Positions 34,566-42,520 of a stretch of 48,277 nt of DNA are shown piece by piece. Both the position numbers and the translations under genes were made by a program. The notes under the pieces are model-generated. The model was not told the origin of the DNA. It ran no database searches and saw nothing but the letters and a program-made list of their open reading frames with translations. Position 1 is the stretch's first letter, and each line of letters opens with the position of its first letter. Origin of the DNA: Brevibacillus daliensis (GTDB lineage Bacteria; Bacillota; Bacilli; Brevibacillales; Brevibacillaceae); NCBI RefSeq assembly GCF_021245735.1, contig NZ_JAJISB010000005.1:1-48277 (forward strand), read 5' to 3'.

Positions 34566-34607
34566 AAGGGGAGAGCTCGCAGGCAGTCGCGTGCCTCCCC
34601 CTTTTTT
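34566..34607 (+). terminator. hairpin terminator inside the opp operon
   Basis: GGGGAG pairs with CTCCCC, an inner AGGCA with TGCCT is possible, and CTTTTTT follows. It lies between oppA and oppF. Confidence 0.8.
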
Positions 34608-34658
34608 CAAAATCAATAAAGCATTTGGGGGAGCAGCCAGAAGGAGGAGTAGAGGTTG

Positions 34659-35618
34659 ATGAGAAAGAAACTACTTGAAGTAAAGAGGCTGAAAAAGCAT
34701 TTTCGCATTGGAGGTAAAACCTACCTGAAGGCGACAGATGATGTGTCCTTCGAAATATATCAGGGAGAAACACTAGGTCTAGTGGGCGAATCAGGCTGTG
34801 GAAAGTCCACTACAGGTCGCACCATCATTGGTTTGTATCAGCCATCAGAAGGAGAAGTAGTTTTTGATGGGACCAATGTGCATACTGCTAAAGGAAAACA
34901 AAAACAAGAGTTAACCAAGCGGATGCAAATGATTTTTCAGGACCCATATGCTTCTCTCAATCCGCGCATGACCGTTGGTGAAATCATTGCGGAGGGTTTG
35001 TACTTAAATAGCATGGGATCAGCTAAGGAACGGTATGAAAAGGTGATAGAACTGCTAGAAACCGTAGGGCTGAGGCGAGAACATGCCGAACGCTTTCCGC
35101 ATGAATTCAGCGGTGGTCAACGGCAACGAATCGGAATTGCACGTGCACTTGCAGTTGAGCCAGAGTTTATTATTGCGGATGAACCAATCTCTGCCCTGGA
35201 TGTCTCCGTACAGGCACAAGTCGTTAATCTGATGAAAAAACTCCAACGGGAAAAACAATTAACCTACTTATTTATCGCGCACGATTTAGCAATGGTCAAG
35301 CATATCAGTGATCGTATTGGTGTCATGTATTTGGGCAATCTGGTAGAGCTAACCTCCAGTGAACAGCTATACGCTAACCCAAAACACCCCTATACCCAAG
35401 CGCTTCTGTCTGCTATTCCTGTTCCAGATCCGGATGTGGAACATACCCGTGAGAGAATTATATTGGAAGGGGAAGTACCAAGCCCGATGAATCCACCTAG
35501 TGGCTGTGTTTTTCGTACACGCTGTCCAGCAGCTATGCAAAAATGTGCCGAAGAAGTTCCTATATGGCAAGAAATAGAGTCAAATCACTACACAGCCTGT
35601 CATTTATATAAGCAATAA
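34659..35618 (+). CDS. oppF: oligopeptide ABC transporter ATP-binding protein, F subunit
   Basis: About 319 residues. Walker A GESGCGKSTTGRTI, signature HEFSGGQRQRIGIARAL, Walker B FIIADEPISALDVS and the C-terminal GCVFRTRCPAAMQKC motif are all present. The opening LLEVKRLKKHFRIGG is that of OppF. ATG 34659 directly follows an in-frame TTG; AAGGAGGAG lies ten bases before. It completes the importer. The hairpin ahead suggests reduced or separate expression. Confidence 0.95.
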   Translation: MRKKLLEVKRLKKHFRIGGKTYLKATDDVSFEIYQGETLGLVGESGCGKSTTGRTIIGLYQPSEGEVVFDGTNVHTAKGKQKQELTKRMQMIFQDPYASLNPRMTVGEIIAEGLYLNSMGSAKERYEKVIELLETVGLRREHAERFPHEFSGGQRQRIGIARALAVEPEFIIADEPISALDVSVQAQVVNLMKKLQREKQLTYLFIAHDLAMVKHISDRIGVMYLGNLVELTSSEQLYANPKHPYTQALLSAIPVPDPDVEHTRERIILEGEVPSPMNPPSGCVFRTRCPAAMQKCAEEVPIWQEIESNHYTACHLYKQ

Positions 35619-35628
35619 GTTGCATTTC

Positions 35629-35669
35629 CTCTACGTCTAAGCCCTTTTGGCTTGGTAGGGGTTTTTCTT
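35629..35669 (+). terminator. intrinsic terminator after oppF
   Basis: CCTCTAC pairs with GTAGGGG and AAGCC with GGCTT inside it, followed by TTTTTCTTTTTTT. Confidence 0.75.
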
Positions 35670-35679
35670 TTTTTATAAT
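35652..35679 (+). promoter_or_regulatory. candidate tetR promoter
   Basis: TTGGTA (35652-35657), a 16-base spacer and TATAAT (35674-35679). It overlaps the oppF terminator; the operator palindrome begins ten bases downstream. Confidence 0.45.
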
Positions 35680-35689
35680 AATGGAATCG

Positions 35690-35717
35690 ATTATGTCGAC
35701 CGATCGGTCAACATAAT
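35690..35717. promoter_or_regulatory. TetR-type operator
   Basis: A 28-bp palindrome, ATTATGT-CGACCGATCGGTCA-ACATAAT, perfect except for one base pair. The GACCGATCGGTC core is typical of TetR-family sites. It lies between the promoter and tetR. Confidence 0.82.
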
Positions 35718-35745
35718 TATCAGTTAGTTAAAAGGAGAATCTTTG

Positions 35746-36333
35746 ATGGAGCAAATAAATACCAAAGACAAGCTGCTAAACGCAGCTTCTAAATTATTTA
35801 GTACGCAAGGCTATTATTCGACAAGTTTAAGTCAGATCACAAAGGAGAGTAACGCGCCACGTGGTTCTATTTATTATTACTTTCCAGAGGGGAAGGAGCA
35901 ATTAGCGAGAGAGGCAATTAAAAAAACAGGTGAAAAAATAAAAAGTTATATGGAAGAATCGTTAGCATTAAAAGAAGATGCTGCTTTAGCTATTCATAAT
36001 CATATTAAAACAGCAGCTATCAAAATGGAGAGCAAAATGCTGAATGGCAATACAGATAATACAGATATCTCATTAGCAGCAATGTCTAGTGAAGTGTGGT
36101 CTTCAAACGAGTTATTGCGACAAGCTTGTGAGGAAGTTTATGAAGAATGGGAACAAGTATACGCTGATAAATTAGTGAGTTCTGGATACGACCCAGAAGA
36201 GGCGAAACGATTAGGAGTAGCTATTCAAGCCTGGACTGAAGGGGCTTATGTCCTTTCTCTGTCTAAAAAAGACATTTCACCTATACTCGCAGTCAGTGAA
36301 CAAATTTTAAAATTACTTACTAAAAACGATTAA
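35746..36333 (+). CDS. TetR family repressor (LmrA/YxaF-like)
   Basis: About 195 residues. The helix-turn-helix covers about 5-50: KLLNAASKLFSTQGYYSTSL, then SQITKESNAPRGSIYYYFP with GKEQLA, the LmrA/YxaF variant of the family. The ligand domain (about 55-195) is full length. ATG 35746 lies eight bases after AAAGGAG; the TTG just before it is unlikely. A perfect-looking operator lies upstream, and the drug-pump gene 22 bases downstream is broken, so the regulator has outlived its likely target. Confidence 0.92.
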   Translation: MEQINTKDKLLNAASKLFSTQGYYSTSLSQITKESNAPRGSIYYYFPEGKEQLAREAIKKTGEKIKSYMEESLALKEDAALAIHNHIKTAAIKMESKMLNGNTDNTDISLAAMSSEVWSSNELLRQACEEVYEEWEQVYADKLVSSGYDPEEAKRLGVAIQAWTEGAYVLSLSKKDISPILAVSEQILKLLTKND

Positions 36334-36355
36334 CAGAAAGATAAGGAGTAACTTT

Positions 36356-37787
36356 ATGAGACAACTAGAAGAAAAGATAAGCAGCCAGAATAAGTTAATT
36401 CTTATGATTTTAATTTTAGGAAATTTTGTATCCTTAATTAGCGAAACGGTCATGAATGTGGCCTTGCCAAGTATTATTTCAGAATTTAGTGTAAGCACAA
36501 GTACAGCCCAATAGTTAACTTCCGGTTATATGCTTGTTATTGGAATATCCATTCCAGTTTCAGCTTTCTTAATACAAAGATTTACATTACGACAACTTTT
36601 TATCACAGGAATAAGTTTTTTTAGTATAGGCTCATTGATTGCATTTATTACTCCAGCTTTTTCATTACTCCTTATTGGACGAATCATCCAAGCGTTAGGA
36701 ACAGGGATGATTATGCCTCTAATAATGAATGTGGTTTTATTAGTAGTACCTGTTAGTAAACGTGGAACAATGATGGGTCTTGTAACTGTTGTAATTATGC
36801 TCGCGCCAGCTTTAGGACCCGTAGTTTCCGGTTTTATTCTTCAATATTATTCATGGAGAACCATCTTCCTTATCCTTTTAGCATTAGGATTAATTGTTTT
36901 ATTAATTGCATCCTTTAAACTGCGCAATATTACTGAAACGAAGAAAGTTAAAATTCATATTCCATCTATTATCCTTTCTACGATTGGTTTTGGTGGACTT
37001 GTCTATGGTTTTAGTACAGCTGGTAAAGAAGCAGGATGGGGAAATCCAATCGTATGGGTTTCACTTGCTATAGGGATCGTTGCTCTTATTCTATTTGTAA
37101 GACAACAGAATAAGATGGATTCACCGATGCTGAATATGAAGCCATTTACGTTACCTGTATTTTCTAAATCTACTTTATTAATGTTTTTCACTATGATGAT
37201 CCTATTTGCTATGATGCTAATTTTGCCACTTTACTTTCAAATGGCATTAAATATGTCTCCTATGGAAACAGGATTATTGATGCTTCCTGGGAGCTTAATA
37301 CTCGCTTTTATGGGTCTAGTAGCAGGAAAATTATTTGATAAAATAGGGTTTAAACCATTAGTTTTATCAGGGTTAGTTATTGTAACCATTGTTGTATGTT
37401 TATTCACAACAATTTCAACTGAAACAACAATTACAACAGCAATGATCTTATATGCAATTTTCACTATCGGAGCGGGACTTGCTCTAGGGCCAATCATGAC
37501 CCTTGCATTAAATCAACTTCCCAAACCACTATATGCTCATGGGTCTGCTATTTTTAATACATTTAATCAAATAGCAGGTGCAATTGGTCCAGCTCTATAT
37601 ACAAGTATTATGACAATGGCATCACAACGTTTTATTCAGGCATCTAACGAATGAAGCGCTATTACAAACAGAAGCCTTAACGCAAGGTGTCCAGACTGCA
37701 TTCTATGTAGCATTAGCATTTGCTATAATTTCTTTTGTACTGGCGTTAACTTTAAAGAAAAAGGATCAATATGTTGAAGGAGAATAA
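36356..37787 (+). pseudogene. MFS drug efflux pump (DHA2, EmrB/QacA type), doubly disrupted
   Basis: The gene starts at ATG 36356 after AAGGAG and reads into TM1 (VMNVALPSIISEF) until TAG at 36512-36514, where relatives have Trp (AQ-stop-LTSGYMLVIG). The frame then runs on intact for 379 codons, with GRIIQALGTGMIMPLIMNVV and LAPALGPVVSGFI motifs, to TGA at 37652. Just before that stop the homology moves to the +1 frame, from 37650 (NEALLQTEALTQGVQTAFYV), and ends at TAA 37787. Two independent lesions make it a pseudogene. A restart at ATG 36530 would give a protein lacking TM1. Neighbouring tetR is intact. Confidence 0.88.
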
Positions 37788-37875
37788 GTTACATTATGAC
37801 TTATCATTAGACTCACTTCGACTACTACAAACAAATTACTAGCAAAAAGCCGATTATCTCTTGGTTGGACCGCTA

Positions 37876-37964
37876 CTGGGTAAAGAGTGCGGAAAGTGCA
37901 AAAGGAGGAGAATGCTACGGAGTATCTCATAGGTTGCACTTTTTAATCCGCACTCTTTTCCCAG
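37876..37964. repeat. large imperfect inverted repeat
   Basis: CTGGGTAAAGAGTGCGGA (37876-37893) pairs with 37947-37964 with one mismatch, and AAGTGCAA (37894-37901) pairs with TTGCACTT (37934-37941). A five-base bulge separates the two stems; the loop is 32 bases. There is no T run after it, so it is not a simple terminator. Confidence 0.8.
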
Positions 37965-37992
37965 AAGCTAGGTAGGACCTTAAATAGTTCTG

Positions 37993-38015
37993 GACAAAAA
38001 ATGTGCTTCTTCTGC
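37993..38015 (-). repeat. dispersed repeat block A, inverted copy
   Basis: The reverse complement is identical over 23 bases to 7448-7470, with partial similarity beyond it. Confidence 0.7.
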
Positions 38016-38127
38016 AAAGAGCTTCAGTGGAAAAATAAAATCAAAAACACAAACAAAACCAAAAACATGAAAAACCAGATTCTCTTTTCACATAGAGCGA
38101 CTTGGCGAAGCCTGACCCAGCGGAGCG

Positions 38128-38205
38128 CTATTCATCGGGAGAAAGAAGCGAGAAGAAAGCAAGTCTTACAGTGAATACGTCGTTTTGAGCTTCCCCGGTG
38201 AATAG
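38128..38205. repeat. second inverted repeat in the 38-kb gap
   Basis: CTATTCATCGGGAGAA (38128-38143) faces TTCCCCGGTGAATAG (38191-38205) across 47 bases. CGGAGCG flanks both outer ends as a direct repeat. Confidence 0.6.
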
Positions 38206-38234
38206 TGCGGAGCGGACAGTTTAACCTCTTGGGG

Positions 38235-38303
38235 GCGAAGACTTTTAGCGAAATGTGAAAAAAGAAGCTGGTTTTCTCCACTATGGTAGGAAGAAGATCT
38301 TTT
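38235..38303. repeat. dispersed repeat block B, direct copy
   Basis: Matches 7499-7570 in the same orientation, including GAAGCTGGTTTTCT and GCGAAGACT. The 540-base gap 37788-38327 holds this, block A and the two inverted repeats, and no recognisable gene. Confidence 0.65.
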
Positions 38304-38327
38304 TTTCACTAAAAGTAGCGAAAAAAT

Positions 38328-39215
38328 TCACTTCCACAAAGTAGAGGGATGAAAGCCATATATTTGTACGATTTCGAACAAGGGGCTATTGGCAATATCT
38401 CTAGGAGTAACGATATTACCTCCTGTTGAATCAATATCATATCCATAAGCCATAAATGGATACCAGACTAGCTGGGAACAGTGTGTCGATTGTAGTCGAT
38501 CGATAGGTGGGAACTTTTTGATAAGCCCAGTAAAAAGATTGTAAGGGAGATTCATGAGATTCTCTTTTGCGTAAGTAGCAATTTGTCGTGCAGCCTGAAC
38601 GGAAGTATCTTTTAACTTTAGCATCATAAAACTATCGTATTGGGTCCAATTGTTTATATGGTTCATTCCGGAGTTTTCTCCCATCGAAAAGGCTTCTAGT
38701 ATTAGTCCTTTTTCCTTATCGACAACAATTGCGGCATGTCCGTGACGATAGGTTAAGGTATATGTAGATTTCGTTAGCAAAATGTAGCCTTCTTCAATAG
38801 GAGCTAGAGTAAACCCAAAAACCGTATTTTCGTCTTTGTCTACAAATACATCCTGTTTCGTGATCGGGTTTAATTTTTTACTTATACTTTTTGGGGGATG
38901 GAAGAAATTCTTCTGATATTGATACATGGCTTGATCTGCATTTTCTTGCTTACGTATCGTATCAATTGCACTTTTACCTAAGCCAGTCTGATAAAACAAT
39001 GTTGTGTAGTCATCCTCTTGTAATATCTCTTTTTGTAATAGTGGGCTTATATCTATTTTTTCATAGTGTAGATCGCTACTTTTATTGTTTTGTATGATAA
39101 ATATTGAAAGAATGAGGCAACAAATAAGTAATAAGGCTATTCGCAAACCTTTTATTTTTTTTGTCTTGCTGTTTCGTATGATCAATTCACAAACATCCTT
39201 TGTGCGTCTGTCCAT
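38328..39215 (-). CDS. YiiX-like permuted NlpC/P60 cysteine hydrolase, membrane-anchored
   Basis: A 295-residue protein with one N-terminal membrane anchor (about 24-41, IALLLICCLILSIFI), so the domain should face outside. The catalytic pieces occur in the circularly permuted order of the YiiX/YycO group: His in YRHGHAAIVV (about 159), then Cys in STHCSQLVWYPFMAYGYDID (about 249). Family members are predicted peptidases or amidases on cell-wall peptides or lipids. ATG 39215 has no good ribosome binding site; TTG 39185, ten bases after AAGGA, would shorten the tail before the anchor and may be the true start. Confidence 0.78.
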   Translation of the reverse strand: MDRRTKDVCELIIRNSKTKKIKGLRIALLLICCLILSIFIIQNNKSSDLHYEKIDISPLLQKEILQEDDYTTLFYQTGLGKSAIDTIRKQENADQAMYQYQKNFFHPPKSISKKLNPITKQDVFVDKDENTVFGFTLAPIEEGYILLTKSTYTLTYRHGHAAIVVDKEKGLILEAFSMGENSGMNHINNWTQYDSFMMLKLKDTSVQAARQIATYAKENLMNLPYNLFTGLIKKFPPIDRLQSTHCSQLVWYPFMAYGYDIDSTGGNIVTPRDIANSPLFEIVQIYGFHPSTLWK

Positions 39216-39417
39216 ATTTTTTAGTATATCCAGATAAAATCCTTGGACGCAAAAAACGAAAAAGTAATGCTATTTTGATTGCAACCCATACGTCGAGGTA
39301 TAGAATGATGGAAACTATCATATATTGTGAAAGAGAACGCTAGAAACCAGGTAAAACTCTCAAACCGAGGAAATATACTGCTTGCATTTAGCAAAAAAAA
39401 CGGAGAATCAACTCGAT

Positions 39418-39445
39418 TGAACTACCGACAAACCTCCCTATAATG
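39418..39445 (+). promoter_or_regulatory. promoter of the Spo0E-like gene
   Basis: TTGAAC (39418-39423), a 16-base spacer and TATAAT (39440-39445). A 17-base near-repeat, CGACAAACCTCCCTATA (39427-39443) and CGACAAATCTTCCTATA (39482-39498), overlaps it and lies 55 bp downstream. This is what the 313-base gap before the gene contains. Confidence 0.55.
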
Positions 39446-39528
39446 CTACATGATAAGTCGAAACATTTTACTAGTAAAAAACGACAAATCTTCCTATACT
39501 AAGGGAAGAATTACATGTGGAGGTTGTT

Positions 39529-39708
39529 ATGGAAGAAGTAATATTGCATTCGAAGATTGAGCATTTAAGAGCGGATATGGAGAGAACTTATAAGGAAAAA
39601 GGGAATTTTGTAGATTCCCGGGTTGTAGCATTAAGTCAAAAATTGGATACTTACATTCTGCAATCACAGCTCCTGTTAAAACAGAAAAAAACAGGTGTGT
39701 GCCTGTAA
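39529..39708 (+). CDS. Spo0E-like aspartyl phosphatase
   Basis: A 59-residue protein of the Spo0E/YisI/YnzD family. These small two-helix proteins remove phosphate from Spo0A~P and so hold back sporulation. The signature VVALSQKLDTYI (about 32-43) is present, with an initial helix around IEHLRADMERTY. ATG 39529 follows GGAGG at a five-base distance; the in-frame GTG at 39517 is upstream of that site. A terminator follows. Whether it acts on Spo0A is inferred from family. Confidence 0.85.
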   Translation: MEEVILHSKIEHLRADMERTYKEKGNFVDSRVVALSQKLDTYILQSQLLLKQKKTGVCL

Positions 39709-39726
39709 ACGTAAAGAATATAAGAG

Positions 39727-39760
39727 GAACAACCTGAAATAAGAGGTTGTTCTTCTTTTT
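39727..39760 (+). terminator. intrinsic terminator after the Spo0E-like gene
   Basis: GAACAACCT pairs with AGGTTGTTC, followed by TTCTTTTT. Confidence 0.75.
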
Positions 39761-39787
39761 CAGTATCTAATAAAAGGAGAGCACGCT

Positions 39788-40426
39788 ATGAAAAAATTCG
39801 ATCTCTCAATGCTGACTATTTCGATTTTGTTGCTAGCGATTGTGATATTGGGAGTTGTAGAGAAAGAAGAAGCAGAGAAAGAAGAAGCTAATGAGAAGGC
39901 AATTGCTACTGTAAATGGACAAGCTATCACTACCTCACAATTACTTGGGGAGATCCAATCACCCATTCAGCAAAAAGTCATGTTGTCTTTGATCGAACAA
40001 ATTGCTATTGAACAGGAAGCAGAAAAAAGGGGAATTCGCATTGATGCAGCTGTAGTGAGTGAACAATTGGAAATCCGTAAAAATAGTATGGGTGGTCAGC
40101 ATTTTTTTGATCAGTATTTGAAAAGACAAAAGACTACTGAGGAAGAGATTAAAAAAAGAATATATTTTGAATTACTTGCTAATGAGACTTTTTTACAAGC
40201 AATTCCTATCAAGGAAGAGGAATATCAAGCTTATTTCAACAAGCACAGGGATGAGTTCCCCTCTGGCAAGTCCTATGATGAAGTAAAAGAAAGTGTTAAA
40301 ACAAAAGCAACGATTCAGCACAGAGAACAGTATTATAAGGACTGGCTACAAACCTTGATAAATAATGCGGACATACATTTCACTAATCAATTAGAATACA
40401 AAGAGACAGTATCACGAGGTACGTAA
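39788..40426 (+). CDS. SurA N-terminal domain protein without a PPIase domain
   Basis: A 212-residue protein with a single N-terminal hydrophobic segment (about 7-24) and no lipobox. An acidic Glu-Lys stretch (EEAEKEEANEK) leads into a SurA/PrsA-like chaperone segment: IATVNGQAITTSQLLGEIQ, two helices, then EEEYQAYFNKHRDEFPSG and a closing helix. The parvulin isomerase domain that would sit between these in PrsA is absent, so it is probably a chaperone-only, membrane-anchored extracytoplasmic protein. The start has AAAAGGAG. A terminator-like hairpin follows at about 40436-40484. Confidence 0.8.
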   Translation: MKKFDLSMLTISILLLAIVILGVVEKEEAEKEEANEKAIATVNGQAITTSQLLGEIQSPIQQKVMLSLIEQIAIEQEAEKRGIRIDAAVVSEQLEIRKNSMGGQHFFDQYLKRQKTTEEEIKKRIYFELLANETFLQAIPIKEEEYQAYFNKHRDEFPSGKSYDEVKESVKTKATIQHREQYYKDWLQTLINNADIHFTNQLEYKETVSRGT

Positions 40427-40435
40427 TAATCCAAA

Positions 40436-40484
40436 AACAAAAGACCCTATCTTTTGAGAAAGCGAGGGCCTTTGTCATTTTTAG
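40436..40484 (+). terminator. probable terminator after the SurA-like gene
   Basis: CAAAAGACCCT pairs loosely with AGGGCCTTTG, followed by TCATTTTT. It faces the convergent kinase gene. Confidence 0.5.
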
Positions 40485-40504
40485 TTTCTTAATCTTTTTG
40501 CCTA

Positions 40505-42316
40505 TCAAACTACGGAAGCCGGCAAAATAATCTCTACAATGGTTCCTTTTCCAGGGGCACTAGATAGCGTAAGGGAACCACTATGTTCACGGATAATCTT
40601 GGTACTAATCATTAATCCAAGACCGGTACCTGTTTCCTTGGTAGTATAAAACGGTTTGCCCACTTGTTCCAGTAATTTTGCATCCATTCCATTTCCCTCA
40701 TCTGTAAAGCGCAGCAAGATCGTATTGTTTTCTAGCTGTTTTCCTTCTATATAAATTGTGCCTCCATTAGGCATTGCTTCTACACTGTTTTTCATAATAT
40801 TGATAAAGACCTGTTTTAACTGGCGCTCTTCACAAAGAATCGGGAACATGTGTTGATCCCAATTGCTAGAAATGGATACATTGGCTAATAGAGCCTGGGA
40901 TTCTAATAAGGTAATAACATCTTGAAGTAAGCTAACGATATCTCTTCGATTTAATTGATATGATTGTGGCTTGGCTAGCATTAACAGTTCATTAACAATA
41001 AAATGTATTCGATCAAGTTCATTTAGCATGATGCTTGCATATTTTTGACTGACATCCGACTGCGATTGTAATAACTGGGTAAAGCCACGAAGAGCTGTAA
41101 GCGGGTTCCGAATCTCATGAGCTATTCCGGCTGCTAATTCTCCCAGAACAGACAATGTTTCAGATCTGCGCAGGAGCTCTTCTGCTAGACGCTGGTCATT
41201 TATATTTTGACCAATAACAATATACCCAAGCAGTACTCCATCCTTCCCATGCATAGGTACGCAGGTGAGTCGAATATAAAGATATCGTCCATCTGCGTGT
41301 AAGGCACGAAACTCCACAGCTTCCGATGCAGTCACCTCACCGTATGCAGAGAAAAACCATTTTTCCATACGAGGAATATCTTCAGGATGTATGAACCCAA
41401 GAATATTCTTTTTATAAAAAGTGTCAACGGGGTACCCTAAAGCATCTTCATGAGATGGAGAGACAAACACGATTTTTCCACGGGCATCTAAAAAAACAAT
41501 AAGATCAGATGAATGTTTGGCGAGAATATCATATTTCACCTGTGCTTCCCACAGTTCATCTTCCAATTGTTGCTCTGTTATCTGTTCGCGAGCTATACCG
41601 TATAAACCAATTACTTTGTTATGAGATAACAACGGACATAGCATGATATGTAATAACAAGGGGGTTCCATCTTGATGAAAGACAGTAAGAGAAGCAGAAC
41701 AAGGTTCTTTTTTCTTGATTTGTTCATAGAAGAGTGCTACATCACAGCGTTGGTCAGATCCAATCAGATCGAAAATGTTTTTTTGTAAGAGTTCTACTTT
41801 GGTGTAACCTAGCAGTGTGGTACAGACGTGATTTGTTGTACGAAAATATCCGTTCAAATCTAGGCAAAAAAAGGCGTCTGGTGTGTTAGCTAGTAGAGGA
41901 GCATGTTCACGGCGGAATTGTTCAAAGACTCGTCTCCATCGCTTCTTTTTTCCTGTGGGAGAGAGTGTAAGTAGAAAGTAGGTTTTCTCCTTACGCGTGT
42001 ATGGCGTAATGACTGCCTTTACATAGAGATAGTGATGATCTTTTGTCCATGTGTAGAGATACTGTTCCCCTCGACTTTTCTCTTTCATAAGTGAATGGGA
42101 GTCGAGGCATTCTTGTAAAGAGAAGGATGGGAATAATCGATAAAGCGGTTTTCCAAGTAAATCCTCAGCAGACATGGATAGCAAATTTTCGCAAGAACTA
42201 TTTACATAACCAATTGTCCCATTTTCATCAATCTGGATGATTTCAGTAGGCAGATGATTTAATATTTCATGGTCCGATACCGAGCGAAAAACGGAAAGTG
42301 ATTTTATTTTTTTCAT
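40505..42316 (-). CDS. PAS-domain sensor histidine kinase, sporulation-kinase type (1)
   Basis: About 603 residues, cytosolic, with no membrane segment. Three PAS domains lie at about 16-115, 140-250 and 265-375. A HisKA domain with the phosphorylated His in GIAHEIRNPLTALRGFTQLL (about 400) follows, then an HATPase domain with NIMKNSVEAMPNGG, DEGNGM and GTGLGLMIS. No response regulator is adjacent, the mark of phosphorelay kinases such as KinA-KinE that feed Spo0F. ATG 42316 follows GGCAGGGGTGG; the frame extends 18 codons further without a ribosome binding site. It is a paralogue of the next gene. Confidence 0.9.
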   Translation of the reverse strand: MKKIKSLSVFRSVSDHEILNHLPTEIIQIDENGTIGYVNSSCENLLSMSAEDLLGKPLYRLFPSFSLQECLDSHSLMKEKSRGEQYLYTWTKDHHYLYVKAVITPYTRKEKTYFLLTLSPTGKKKRWRRVFEQFRREHAPLLANTPDAFFCLDLNGYFRTTNHVCTTLLGYTKVELLQKNIFDLIGSDQRCDVALFYEQIKKKEPCSASLTVFHQDGTPLLLHIMLCPLLSHNKVIGLYGIAREQITEQQLEDELWEAQVKYDILAKHSSDLIVFLDARGKIVFVSPSHEDALGYPVDTFYKKNILGFIHPEDIPRMEKWFFSAYGEVTASEAVEFRALHADGRYLYIRLTCVPMHGKDGVLLGYIVIGQNINDQRLAEELLRRSETLSVLGELAAGIAHEIRNPLTALRGFTQLLQSQSDVSQKYASIMLNELDRIHFIVNELLMLAKPQSYQLNRRDIVSLLQDVITLLESQALLANVSISSNWDQHMFPILCEERQLKQVFINIMKNSVEAMPNGGTIYIEGKQLENNTILLRFTDEGNGMDAKLLEQVGKPFYTTKETGTGLGLMISTKIIREHSGSLTLSSAPGKGTIVEIILPASVV

Positions 42317-42475
42317 TAACACCACCCCTGCCTTTTTAGCTAGCTTTAGAATGTTATTAATACAAATCACAAAATGGAAAAGTTTATCTTAATGGTAAAA
42401 CATTGCTAAGTGGAAAACAATCCTCTTTTTCATGAAATATAGTGTATGAGAATAGGTTAACGTTTGTAACGATAA

Positions 42476-42520
42476 CAAAAGCAGCCTGCTTCCCGTGAAA
42501 ATTCAGGATACAGGCTTTTA
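42476..42520 (-). terminator. probable terminator of the second kinase gene
   Basis: On the minus strand AAAAGCCTG and an inner CCTG pair back to CAGG and CTGCTTTT, followed by GTT. It separates the two kinase genes, so they are probably transcribed separately. Confidence 0.5.

Noticed and set aside
37788-38327. Group II intron or transposon remnant
   Set aside because: Inverted repeats occur, but no reverse transcriptase, transposase or recognisable intron domain is visible. I keep only the repeat calls.
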